Below, piece by piece: positions 53,609-61,841 of a stretch of DNA of 64,000 nucleotides. A model generated the notes under the pieces. The model was not told the DNA's origin. It ran no database searches and saw nothing but the letters and a program-made list of their open reading frames with translations. Each line of letters begins with the position of its first letter. Position 1 is the stretch's first letter. This DNA is from an uncultured Algibacter sp. (GTDB lineage: Bacteria > Bacteroidota > Bacteroidia > Flavobacteriales > Flavobacteriaceae), in the NCBI GenBank assembly GCA_947499935.1, contig CANMQH010000016.1, forward strand, positions 1-64,000, in the 5' to 3' direction. Made by a program: the position numbers and the translations under genes.

Positions 53609-55381
53609 CTAAACTATTTCCATTTTTTTCAACAAAAATGAAGCGTTCATGTTTTGGCAAACCCCCGATTTTAATAGGTAATCAAAATGAAGTTCATCAT
53701 CAATAATTTCTGCATCAAAATAGTAATTTTTAACATCGTCTAACTCGTGTTCAATCTCACATAAACTTAAATCGTGTGTAGCGATAATACCTGTAGCGTT
53801 GGAAGCCACTAATTTCTCTACAAATTTTCTAGACCCTATAGCTTTATCAGTACTATTTGTTCCTTTTAAAATTTCATCTAGAATAATAAAATATGGCTCG
53901 TTTTGGATGGTATCTACAATATATTTTAGACGCGTTAATTCTGAAAAGAAATACGAACTATCATCCGTTAGAGAATCCGTAGTTCGCATGCTCGTAATCA
54001 ATTTTACAGGAGCGTATTTACTAGACGCTGCACAAACTGGAAGCCCTACATTGGCCATAACAATATGCAAGGATACGGTTCTTAAAAACGTGCTTTTTCC
54101 TGCCATATTAGCTCCAGTAACTATAAAAAACTGTTCGTTTTGAATAATCAAATCACTATCAACACGCTTTTCTTTATTTAACAATGGGTGACCTAAACTT
54201 TTAGAATCTATCACGGCTTCTTTTGGGAGTATCTCTGGAAAAACAAATTCTGGATGATTATAGGCATAGTTTCCTAACGTATTATAAGCATCAAAAAACG
54301 AAACAACCTCAAACCAATCTGCCACCTTGGTACCGTATTGAGAAATCCAATGTTCAATATTATAGCTATGTCTAATATCGGTTAGCAATAATCCGTTTCC
54401 AAAAATAGCTCCAATAATATTGTTTCTATTATCTAATGCATCTAAGGATTTAGAAAACGATTTAAAAATAACTGACGCTTTTTTATCGCCAAACTCAATG
54501 AGTTTTTGCTTTTCCAGTAACAATGCTGATGAAAAAGTTTCATTTTCAATCAAATTTAATAACGATGCATATTGTCTAAAAGTTTCTCTTACTTTATCGG
54601 TATTTGATGATAGTGCGTTTATTTTTTTAAGATATAAACCCGTAATTCCTAAACCAACAAACAACCAATACCCCAATAAAGCTTGGTAAGTAATGACATT
54701 AAGATATGTAAGCACAAAAATTAAAACAGATATAATACTAAACCCCAATGGTATCCAAGACATCATTTTAGGCAAAAATGATTTATAGTTTTTTAACCAT
54801 TCCGTAATGTGTGTTGCAGGCGTTTCTATCTCTACCAAAGCAGATGTAGCCATGTAATGTTGTCGCCATTCTGGTTTAGAACACAACTCTTTTATGGCAC
54901 CTTGCCTAGAAGCAATAGCGTCTATGTTATTAGCTTTTAACGCATCAGCTAATTTTTGAGCACCTTCATTAGTTTTTGTTCTATTTATAAACTGATAAAA
55001 AGATCCTTTACCAAATAAATCGATATCCAAACTATAAAAATGATTTGGATCTTGAAATTGCAGACCTTCATCTCTATTATAAAAATCTCCCGAGGCTATT
55101 TTAATTTCTTCTTCATTAATTTTAGCTAAGGCTTTATTAAAATTTCTTTTAGCTTTTACATCGGTATATTTTGATATTAGAAACCCAAATAAAACTATAC
55201 CACCAACAGCAATCGCCACGGCCACTTGCCAATTTGTATATGTTAAATAAACACCAAGACCAAGCAATAAAAACACAGCTAACCTTAATACACTTATAGA
55301 AGCCATCTCTTTATTTAATTTTTTAACCTTTGCTTGATACGTTTTTAAGCACTGTTTATAGTATTCTAAATAGTTTTCCAT
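53609..55381 (-). CDS. MutS-like ATPase with membrane helices
   Basis: The 590-residue protein has an N-terminal hydrophobic part (SVLRLAVFLLLGLGVYLTYTNW, VAIAVGGIVLFGFLI, later IPLGFSIISVLIFVLTYLNVI and YWLFVGLGITGLYL) and a MutS domain V ATPase: Walker A GANMAGKSTFLRTV, Walker B YFIILDEILKGTNSTDKA and the His switch ATHDLSL. The mismatch-binding and connector domains of MutS1 and the Smr domain of MutS2 are absent. Such proteins are common in Bacteroidota, but their role is not established. The start is at ATG 55379-55381. Confidence 0.88.
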   Translation of the reverse strand: MENYLEYYKQCLKTYQAKVKKLNKEMASISVLRLAVFLLLGLGVYLTYTNWQVAVAIAVGGIVLFGFLISKYTDVKAKRNFNKALAKINEEEIKIASGDFYNRDEGLQFQDPNHFYSLDIDLFGKGSFYQFINRTKTNEGAQKLADALKANNIDAIASRQGAIKELCSKPEWRQHYMATSALVEIETPATHITEWLKNYKSFLPKMMSWIPLGFSIISVLIFVLTYLNVITYQALLGYWLFVGLGITGLYLKKINALSSNTDKVRETFRQYASLLNLIENETFSSALLLEKQKLIEFGDKKASVIFKSFSKSLDALDNRNNIIGAIFGNGLLLTDIRHSYNIEHWISQYGTKVADWFEVVSFFDAYNTLGNYAYNHPEFVFPEILPKEAVIDSKSLGHPLLNKEKRVDSDLIIQNEQFFIVTGANMAGKSTFLRTVSLHIVMANVGLPVCAASSKYAPVKLITSMRTTDSLTDDSSYFFSELTRLKYIVDTIQNEPYFIILDEILKGTNSTDKAIGSRKFVEKLVASNATGIIATHDLSLCEIEHELDDVKNYYFDAEIIDDELHFDYLLKSGVCQNMNASFLLKKMEIV

Positions 55382-55410
55382 GTTTGATTTTGATGAAGTG
55401 TAAAGAAACA

Positions 55411-55440
55411 AAAAAGCTCTGAAAAATTTCAGAGCTTTTT
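55411..55440 (-). terminator. Terminator of the zinc metallopeptidase gene
   Basis: AAAAAGCTCTGAAA and TTTCAGAGCTTTTT form a 14-bp perfect stem with a 2-nt gap, between the metallopeptidase stop (55466) and the MutS-like start. Confidence 0.85.
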
Positions 55441-55465
55441 GAATTCTATTTGTATTATATATAAC

Positions 55466-56164
55466 CTAATCTCTCCCTCCAAATACTTGAAGCGCCCAAT
55501 ATAATAATGAGGCAATAGCACCCAAAGCCGCTACCAAATATGTTCTAGCTGCCCATTTTAAGGCATCTTCGGACCCTGCATACTCCTCTTGAGAAACTAT
55601 GTTTTTATTTTTTAACCATGCTAATGCACGGTTACTAGCATCGTATTCCACAGGTAAAGTAACCACACTAAATAGTGCCGCAAATGCCATCATAACCAAT
55701 CCAGCAACAGCGACATAAAACCCTATGCCTCCAATTAAATTTGTAGCCATAAGTGCAATACCACCAAAAACAACCCATTGAGACATACTAGATGTTATAC
55801 TAACTACTGGTACTAAGGCAGAACGCATTTTTAACCAATCATAAGCTTGAGCATGCTGTACAGCATGGCCGCATTCGTGTGCTGCAACAGCCGCTGCTGC
55901 CGCATTACGTTGATTGTATACAGACTCACTCAAATTAACTGTTTTATTTTTTGGATTATAATGATCTGTTAATTGTCCTGGAGTAGAAATTACCTCAACA
56001 TCTCTAATACCATGATCAGCCAACATCTTTTCTGCAATTTCGGCACCACTCATGCCATTTCGTAATTGTATTTTTGAGTACTTAGCAAATTTACGCTTTA
56101 ACGTACTGCTCACTAACCAACTGGCTAAAGCTATAACACCTATTAATATATAATATCCGAACAT
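55466..56164 (-). CDS. YugP-type membrane zinc metallopeptidase
   Basis: The 232-residue protein begins with a membrane helix (YYILIGVIALASWLVSSTL), carries the zinc motif HECGHAVQHA, and has two further hydrophobic segments (TSSMSQWVVFGGIALMATNLIG, VAVAGLVMMAFAALFSVV) followed by the conserved LPVEYDASNRALAWL. This matches the neutral zinc metallopeptidase family typified by B. subtilis YugP. Substrates are unknown; membrane-protein quality control is a reasonable guess. A -7 element is at 56200. Confidence 0.9.
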   Translation of the reverse strand: MFGYYILIGVIALASWLVSSTLKRKFAKYSKIQLRNGMSGAEIAEKMLADHGIRDVEVISTPGQLTDHYNPKNKTVNLSESVYNQRNAAAAAVAAHECGHAVQHAQAYDWLKMRSALVPVVSITSSMSQWVVFGGIALMATNLIGGIGFYVAVAGLVMMAFAALFSVVTLPVEYDASNRALAWLKNKNIVSQEEYAGSEDALKWAARTYLVAALGAIASLLYWALQVFGGRD

Positions 56165-56199
56165 AATTGTTTATTATTAAAATTATGAAATAAAGATAG

Positions 56200-56207
56200 C
56201 AAAAATA
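56200..56207 (-). promoter_or_regulatory. -7 element of the zinc metallopeptidase gene
   Basis: The minus strand reads TATTTTTG, about 35 bp upstream of the ATG at 56164. Confidence 0.5.
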
Positions 56208-56288
56208 ACGCCAATAAATAAAAATGAAATTTTGTCATACCGCATCCTATTTAAAATTAAAGTAAAATAGAATTTTGATTTTTCTTCC

Positions 56289-56341
56289 TATAAAATAAAA
56301 AACGTCTAGAAATATTAATCACTTAATATCTCTAAACGTTT
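56289..56341 (-). terminator. Terminator of the alanine dehydrogenase gene
   Basis: On the minus strand AAACGTTTAGAGATATT pairs with AATATTTCTAGACGTTT with one mismatched pair, and a T run follows. It lies about 50 bp past the ald stop. Confidence 0.7.
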
Positions 56342-56389
56342 GATAACCTCAGACCTCACGAATGAGTTAATTATTATTAAATCTTATAT

Positions 56390-57484
56390 TTAATTCATTT
56401 CCAAATCAAAAGCTTCAGCTATTTCTTTGTAAACTATTTTACCTTTAACAATATTTAGTCCTTTAGATAAAGACGCATTATTTTCGCATGCTTTTTCCCA
56501 ACCGTCATTTGCTAATTTAATAACATAAGGCAATGTCACATTGGTTAATCCAACAGTAGATGTATAAGGTACAGCTCCAGGCATATTAGCCACAGAATAA
56601 TGAACCACATCATCTATAATATACGTAGGCTCTTCATGTGTTGTTGGCTTAGTAGTTTCAAAACAACCACCTTGATCTACAGCAACATCAACAATAACTG
56701 TTCCTGGACGCATATCTTTAAGCATATCTTTCCTAATTAATTTAGGTGCTTTTGCGCCTTTAATTAATACGCCTCCAATAATTAAATCTGTTTTTGGCAA
56801 ATGCCTTCTTATATTATACTCACTAGAAAACTCGGTATTAACATTAGCAGGCATAATATCAGCAATATATCGTAGTTGTTTCATGTTAATATCCATAATA
56901 GTCACGTTAGCTCCTAAACCAGCAGCCATTTTAGCAGCTTGAATACCTACAACACCGCCACCTAAAACCATAACATGCGCTGGTGGCACACCTGGGATAC
57001 CGCCCAATAAAATACCACGGCCTTTAATTGGTTTTTCTAAATACTTAGCACCTTGCTGAATAGACATTCTACCAGCTACCTCAGACATTGGTATTAATAA
57101 CGGTAAAGAACCATCGGCATCTTCAACAGTTTCGTAAGCAATACAAATAGCATTGCTTTCAATCATAGCGTTAGTTAAAACCTCACTAGACGCAAAGTGA
57201 AAATATGTAAACACCACTTGGTTTGGCTTAATTAACTTATATTCTGGCTCAATAGGTTCTTTAACCTTTACTATCATTTCAGCAACATCATAAATGGCTT
57301 CAATAGTATCTAAAATAGTTGCTCCAGCATTAACATAATCCGCATCCAAAAAACCACTATTAAAACCTGCATTTTTTTGCACGTAAACCACATGATTTCT
57401 TTTAGTAAGTTCAAAAACACCCGATGGTGTCATACCTACTCTATTTTCGTTATTTTTAATTTCAATGGGCACTCCAATTTTCAT
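56390..57484 (-). CDS. ald: Alanine dehydrogenase
   Basis: The 364-residue NAD-dependent enzyme interconverts L-alanine and pyruvate plus ammonia. The N-terminus MKIGVPIEIKNNENRVGMTPSGV, the substrate-site Lys in VKVKEPIEPEY, the catalytic His in TYFHFASSEVL and the Rossmann motif VLGGGVVGIQAAKMAAGLGANV are all visible. The AVDQGGCFETTKPTTHEEPTY segment is the conserved Ald signature. Length is normal. Transcribed alone, with a -7 element at 57516. Confidence 0.95.
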   Translation of the reverse strand: MKIGVPIEIKNNENRVGMTPSGVFELTKRNHVVYVQKNAGFNSGFLDADYVNAGATILDTIEAIYDVAEMIVKVKEPIEPEYKLIKPNQVVFTYFHFASSEVLTNAMIESNAICIAYETVEDADGSLPLLIPMSEVAGRMSIQQGAKYLEKPIKGRGILLGGIPGVPPAHVMVLGGGVVGIQAAKMAAGLGANVTIMDINMKQLRYIADIMPANVNTEFSSEYNIRRHLPKTDLIIGGVLIKGAKAPKLIRKDMLKDMRPGTVIVDVAVDQGGCFETTKPTTHEEPTYIIDDVVHYSVANMPGAVPYTSTVGLTNVTLPYVIKLANDGWEKACENNASLSKGLNIVKGKIVYKEIAEAFDLEMN

Positions 57485-57515
57485 AAATATGATATTTTAA
57501 GTATGAATACTGGGG

Positions 57516-57523
57516 CAAAATTA
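57516..57523 (-). promoter_or_regulatory. -7 element of ald
   Basis: The minus strand reads TAATTTTG, an exact TAnnTTTG match, 31 bp upstream of the ATG at 57484. Confidence 0.55.
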
Positions 57524-57662
57524 TAACAATAAATTCAATATTATGAGTAAAATTAAGTTTTTGTTAAATTTTTTTCATCTAAAAACCTATAATAATGATT
57601 AATATATAATTCACATCAATTTAGTAGGAATTTAAAAAACAAGTAAAAAAATGAGAGATATA

Positions 57663-57923
57663 CTATTTTTTGGAGTATCTCAATTTGAAATAAATCAATA
57701 AGAATGACGATATTATGGTAATACTATTAGCAAAAATCATAGGAGGACTCCCTTTTAAAAACCCATAAATTAACCATAGCGCTATGCCTATAAAAAACAG
57801 GTAAAGCATAGGTAACGATAAACTAGAAACATCTTTTGTTTTCCAAGTTTTATAAACCTGTGGAAGAAATGCTGCCGTTGTTAAAAATGCAGCAACAAAA
57901 CCTATAATTTCTTCGTAATCCAT
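57663..57923 (-). CDS. SemiSWEET-type sugar transporter
   Basis: The 86-residue protein has three helices and the PQ-loop motif (IIGFVAAFLTTAAFLPQVYKTWKTKDVSSLSLPM). SemiSWEETs work as dimers that let sugars pass down their gradient across the inner membrane. Length and motif match the family. Substrate not inferable. Confidence 0.92.
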   Translation of the reverse strand: MDYEEIIGFVAAFLTTAAFLPQVYKTWKTKDVSSLSLPMLYLFFIGIALWLIYGFLKGSPPMIFANSITIISSFLLIYFKLRYSKK

Positions 57924-57950
57924 AATATGCCTTTAAACAGAAAATCATTA

Positions 57951-58048
57951 TTTGGGCGTTACCCGAAAAGGGTCAGGCTATCCGTTACAAGTCCTCACAA
58001 CCCAAAAAAGGGTTGTTGTGGGCTTTCCTCTACTATCCTTAACGCAAA
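57951..58048. repeat. Palindromic interspersed element between SemiSWEET and leuS
   Basis: The segment starts TTTGGGCGTTACCC, has internal hairpins (ACCC-GAAAA-GGGT and CAACCC-AAAAAA-GGGTTG) and ends CTATCCTTAACGCAAA, so the outer ends form an imperfect inverted repeat (GCGTTA with TAACGC). Elements of this look are, to my memory, common between genes in Flavobacteriaceae, but I cannot confirm copy number here. No ORF is inside. Confidence 0.5.
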
Positions 58049-58109
58049 AAGAGCAAAGAATAACAAACTTTTTATCATTCTGATGATAAAATTTAAATAC
58101 CGCATAAAT

Positions 58110-58150
58110 TTATGAGATGTCTCAATCGTCCCTCATTTCGACATGACAAA
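58110..58150. repeat. Degenerate short interspersed repeat
   Basis: The sequence GAGATGTCTCAATCG followed by CTCATTTCGACATGACA is a variant of a short repeat that I recall as frequent in Bacteroidota genomes (reverse form TGTCATTTCGA...GAGAAATCTC). Only one copy lies in the window. Confidence 0.4.
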
Positions 58151-58228
58151 AACCTTATGCTAAACTTGTTTTAGTATCTAACACAATAATCATGAGACAC
58201 TAAAACAAAATCAAGGTGACGCTCTAGT

Positions 58229-61200
58229 TTACCCAACAATATTTACAATTTTACCAGGCACAATAATTATTTTTTTAGGTTCTCGACCCTGTAATTGATC
58301 TTTAGTTTTTTCGTGCGCCATAACCGTTTTCTCAATATCCTCTTTACTCATATCCATGGGTAATTCTAAGGTAAAACGCATTTTACCGTTAAACGATATT
58401 GGGTAATTTTTACTACTTTCTACCAAATGGCTGGCATCAAACTCAGGAAAAGGTATGGTTGAAATGGAACCACTATGCCCTAATTTACTCCATAACTCCT
58501 CAGCAATGTGTGGTGCATAAGGCGATATTAAAATCAATAAAGGCTTTAAAATATCTTTTGATGTACACTTTTGAGCCGTTAACTCATTTACAGCAATCAT
58601 AAACGTAGATACTGATGTATTAAACGAAAAGTTCTCAATATCGTCTTGAACTTTTTTAATGGTTTTATGTAGTGTTTTTAATTCCTCCCCTAGCCCCTCC
58701 GAAGGAGGGGAACTCGATACGCAAAAAGTTCCATTTTCGCCTTGGTGGTATAATTTCCAGAGTTTTTTTAGGAAATTGTGTACACCTGTAATACCTGCGG
58801 TATTCCATGGTTTGTATTGCTCTAAAGGCCCGAGGAACATTTCGTAAAGACGTAGGCTGTCAGCGCCATAATTTTTTACAATACTGTCTGGGTTTACAAC
58901 GTTGTATTTGGATTTGGACATTTTTTCAACTTCGCGACCTACTTTGTAAATACCATCAACCTTTCCATTTTCACCAATAAAAATAGCATTATCAAATTCT
59001 GGACGCCATTTTTTAAACCCTAAAACATCTAGCTCATCTGAAGAATTAACTAAAGATACGTCAGCATGCCTGTCTATAAAACCAAAACCGATTTTTCCTT
59101 GATCTATTAAATCTCTAATTTTTAGTTTTTCAGCATTAGAATAAAACGAAAACATCTTATCAAATGTTGTTGTAAAAAATTCACCATCTAAAACTAATTC
59201 ATTTTTATGTTGCTCATAAATTGAATGAGAAACTAGTACAGTATTATATTTGTATTTAGAATCAATATGAAAATTTGGCATAAACTCATAAGTAAAAGCA
59301 CTAGTCCCCAAAATCATCCCTTGGTTAATCAGTTTTTTAGCAAATTCATCAACAGGTACAACACCTTTATCAAATAAGAATTTTTGCCAAAAACGTGCGT
59401 ATAACAAATGCCCTGTGGCATGCTCGCTTCCACCGATGTACAAATCTACATCTTGCCAATAGTCAAGCGCTTCTTTACTAGCAAACTCGTTAGTATTATT
59501 AGCATCCATATAACGGTTAAAATACCACGAACTTCCTGCCCAACCTGGCATGGTGTTTAACTCTAAAGGATGGATTGTTTTATTATCAATCAAATCATTT
59601 GAAACGACTTCATTTTTTGTAGTATCCCAAGCCCAAACGATGGCGTTCCCCAATGGCGGCTCACCCGTTTCGGTAGGTAAATATTTTTCAACTTCTGGAA
59701 GCTTAATTGGTAAATGTTCCGCTTCTATCATTTGTGGCATCCCGTTTACATAATACACAGGAAATGGCTCGCCCCAATACCGCTGACGGCTAAATACCGC
59801 ATCACGCAAACGGTAATTGGTTTTCCCTTGGCCTTGACCAATTTGCTCCAACTCGTAAATGGCACGTTTGGTGGCTTTTTTATAATTCATACCGTTTAGA
59901 AAATCACTATTTCCAATAACGGTTTTAGCTTTATCTGAAAAGGCTTCTTCAGAAATATCTACACCATCAAAAATATTAGGTATCGGAATATTAAAATGTT
60001 TCGCAAAAGCATAATCACGTTCATCACCACATGGCACGGACATTACAGCACCTGTGCCGTAACCTGCCAATACATAATCGCCAATCCAAACCGGGATAGG
60101 TTGTTTTGTAAACGGATGTTCTGCATAAGCGCCCGTAAACGCACCAGAAATGGTTTTTACATCGGCCATTCTATCACGCTCGCTACGTTTTGCTGTTGCC
60201 AATATATAGGCTTCTACATCTGCTTTTTGTTCTGGGGTTGTTATTTGAGATACCAATTCGTGTTCTGGTGCAAGCGTCATAAAACTAACACCAAAAATAG
60301 TATCTGGTCTTGTAGTGAATACTTCTATCCCCCTAACCCCCGAAGGGGAAACTTGCTCACTGTTGTTTGACTTACTCGATTCTTGGATTTTTATTGATTG
60401 TCTTTGAGATAATTCTTTACTTATTTTCTCTAGAACAACATTGATATTATCCAGAACTTCTTCGTTTTTAAAACGTATGACTTTAAAATAATCATTTTCT
60501 AAAATTTCAGTACGCTTAGCATCAGCTTCAACTTGAGAGTCATGAATTTTTCCATCAACCTCAATAATTAATTTTTTATCTAAGCAAACAAAATCAACTA
60601 TATAATCGCCTATTAAATGCTGTTGCCTAAATTTAGCATTCAACTTTTTATTTCTAAGTGCTTCCCACAAAACAGCTTCAGCTTTTGTTGGATTTGCTCT
60701 CATTTCCTTAGCCCTATCTAACAATAAATGCGAATTACTTCCACCTGTCATATAACCAGCTTGAGTAGACGAATCTGCTTTCACTTCCCCTTTGGGGAAG
60801 GATAGGATGGGGAAATTAACCAGAGCCCCAACAGATTTCCCAATCCAGTTACGCTGACTTTCTTTTAAAGAATCTGTCCAATCGATGGTATTTAATCCTT
60901 GAAGTAAACGCTCTGCATAAGCAGAAATACGCATACTCCATTGGGTCATTTTTTTTCTAATTACTGGATGTCCGCCACGTTCGGAAACACCGTTAACAAT
61001 TTCGTCGTTTGCTAAAACTGTACCCAATGCAGGACACCAGTTTACTTCGGTTTCAGCTAAATACGTTAATCTATATTGTAATACTATTTGTTGTTGTTTT
61101 ACAACATCAAAAGCGTTCCATTGTTCGGCAGAAAAAAGTTCTATATTATCATCACAAACAGCATTTACATTAGTATTACCTTCTGAGGCAAATACCTTTT

Positions 61201-61681
61201 CTAGTACTGATATATCTTCTGCTTTATCACTTTCATTATTATACCAAGAATTAAACAATTGAATAAAAATCCATTGCGTCCATTTATAATAACTTGAGTC
61301 GGATGTACGAACTTCGCGAGACCAATCAAAAGAAAATCCTATTTGATCTAATTGACGGCGGTATGTTTTAATATTTTCGGCCGTAGTTACTGCTGGATGT
61401 TGTCCTGTTTGTATGGCATATTGCTCTGCTGGCAATCCAAAAGAATCATACCCTTGTGGATGCAATACATTAAAGCCTTGATGACGCTTGTAACGCGCAT
61501 AAATATCGGATGCAATATACCCTAACGGATGCCCAACATGCAAACCTGCACCACTTGGGTAAGGGAACATGTCTAGCACATAATACTTTGGTTTATCGCT
61601 TTGGTTTTCGGCTTTAAATGTTTGGTTTTCTGCCCAATATTTTTGCCAATCTTTCTCGATTTTATTGAAATCGTATGTCAT
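58229..61681 (-). CDS. leuS: Leucyl-tRNA synthetase with in-frame DUF559 nuclease-domain insertion
   Basis: The 1150-residue class I synthetase charges tRNA-Leu. HIGH-type motif: YPSGAGLHVGHPLGY (near 40-54); KMSKS: VEKMSKSKYN (near 921); the editing domain starts IEVFTTRPDTIFGV. About 163 extra residues (about 290-452) lie between VGALVNFPIL and IEVFTTRPDT. They contain a DUF559 domain (RAKEMRANPTKAEAVLWEAL, KFRQQHLIGDYIVDFVC, IIEVDGKIH with E374 and D376), a Vsr-like endonuclease fold. GC-rich palindromes flank it (60327-60353 and 60784-60816). A second palindrome adds SPPSEGLGE at about 991-1000. The frame is intact throughout, so the synthetase should still be made. Promoter at 61742-61749. 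Confidence 0.94.
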   Translation of the reverse strand: MTYDFNKIEKDWQKYWAENQTFKAENQSDKPKYYVLDMFPYPSGAGLHVGHPLGYIASDIYARYKRHQGFNVLHPQGYDSFGLPAEQYAIQTGQHPAVTTAENIKTYRRQLDQIGFSFDWSREVRTSDSSYYKWTQWIFIQLFNSWYNNESDKAEDISVLEKVFASEGNTNVNAVCDDNIELFSAEQWNAFDVVKQQQIVLQYRLTYLAETEVNWCPALGTVLANDEIVNGVSERGGHPVIRKKMTQWSMRISAYAERLLQGLNTIDWTDSLKESQRNWIGKSVGALVNFPILSFPKGEVKADSSTQAGYMTGGSNSHLLLDRAKEMRANPTKAEAVLWEALRNKKLNAKFRQQHLIGDYIVDFVCLDKKLIIEVDGKIHDSQVEADAKRTEILENDYFKVIRFKNEEVLDNINVVLEKISKELSQRQSIKIQESSKSNNSEQVSPSGVRGIEVFTTRPDTIFGVSFMTLAPEHELVSQITTPEQKADVEAYILATAKRSERDRMADVKTISGAFTGAYAEHPFTKQPIPVWIGDYVLAGYGTGAVMSVPCGDERDYAFAKHFNIPIPNIFDGVDISEEAFSDKAKTVIGNSDFLNGMNYKKATKRAIYELEQIGQGQGKTNYRLRDAVFSRQRYWGEPFPVYYVNGMPQMIEAEHLPIKLPEVEKYLPTETGEPPLGNAIVWAWDTTKNEVVSNDLIDNKTIHPLELNTMPGWAGSSWYFNRYMDANNTNEFASKEALDYWQDVDLYIGGSEHATGHLLYARFWQKFLFDKGVVPVDEFAKKLINQGMILGTSAFTYEFMPNFHIDSKYKYNTVLVSHSIYEQHKNELVLDGEFFTTTFDKMFSFYSNAEKLKIRDLIDQGKIGFGFIDRHADVSLVNSSDELDVLGFKKWRPEFDNAIFIGENGKVDGIYKVGREVEKMSKSKYNVVNPDSIVKNYGADSLRLYEMFLGPLEQYKPWNTAGITGVHNFLKKLWKLYHQGENGTFCVSSSPPSEGLGEELKTLHKTIKKVQDDIENFSFNTSVSTFMIAVNELTAQKCTSKDILKPLLILISPYAPHIAEELWSKLGHSGSISTIPFPEFDASHLVESSKNYPISFNGKMRFTLELPMDMSKEDIEKTVMAHEKTKDQLQGREPKKIIIVPGKIVNIVG
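58682..58712. repeat. GC-rich palindrome inserted in frame in leuS
   Basis: CTCCCC-TAG-CCCCTCC-GAA-GGAGGGG is a strong hairpin of the kind common between genes in Flavobacteriaceae. Here it lies inside leuS and is translated as SPPSEGLGE, near where other LeuRS proteins have a short acidic loop before ELKTLHKTIKK. Confidence 0.75.
60327..60353. repeat. GC-rich palindrome at the right (C-terminal) edge of the DUF559 insertion
   Basis: CCCCCTAACCCCCGAAGGGG, read on the minus strand as SPSGVRG just before the editing domain. It belongs to the same palindrome type as 58682-58712. Confidence 0.7.
60354..60783 (-). mobile_element. DUF559 nuclease cassette inside leuS
   Basis: About 430 bp encode a DUF559 domain with its predicted catalytic Glu and Asp residues present, bounded on both sides by palindromes of a repeat family. 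I read it as a mobile or formerly mobile cassette that entered an essential gene without breaking the frame. It has no separate start that is clearly used, so the nuclease would be made as part of LeuRS. Confidence 0.6.
60784..60816. repeat. GC-rich palindrome at the left (N-terminal) edge of the DUF559 insertion
   Basis: CTTCCCCTTTGGGGAAG followed by GATAGGATGGGG, read on the minus strand as FPILSFPKGEV. It pairs in type with the palindrome at 60327-60353. Confidence 0.7.
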
Positions 61682-61741
61682 CCTAATTTTGTTTTAGCAT
61701 TCCTAAATAACAAAATGCTTATTTACTACCTAATCAAGCGG

Positions 61742-61749
61742 CAAATTTA
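61742..61749 (-). promoter_or_regulatory. -7 element of leuS
   Basis: The minus strand reads TAAATTTG, an exact TAnnTTTG match, about 60 bp upstream of the leuS ATG. Confidence 0.5.
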
Positions 61750-61841
61750 AACTTATTATAACAATGTTGAAAGTTTAAACGTTGTAATCCTAAATGAAAC
61801 ACTTTTCTTTATTATTTTTACAGCACTAATCCAATATTTGT

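Noticed and set aside
53445-53660. Short minus-strand frame after the MutS-like gene
   Set aside because: It overlaps the end of the MutS-like gene in another frame and resembles no protein; the 170-bp gap shows no other signal.
59996-60370. Plus-strand frame antisense to leuS
   Set aside because: Shadow of leuS with Cys-, Tyr- and Phe-rich composition and no recognisable domain; the leuS frame is clearly the real one.
58229-61681. Reading the DUF559 segment as an intein in leuS
   Set aside because: It has no splicing-domain residues (N-terminal Cys/Ser with a C-terminal His-Asn), and the flanks are repeat palindromes, so a plain insertion fits better.
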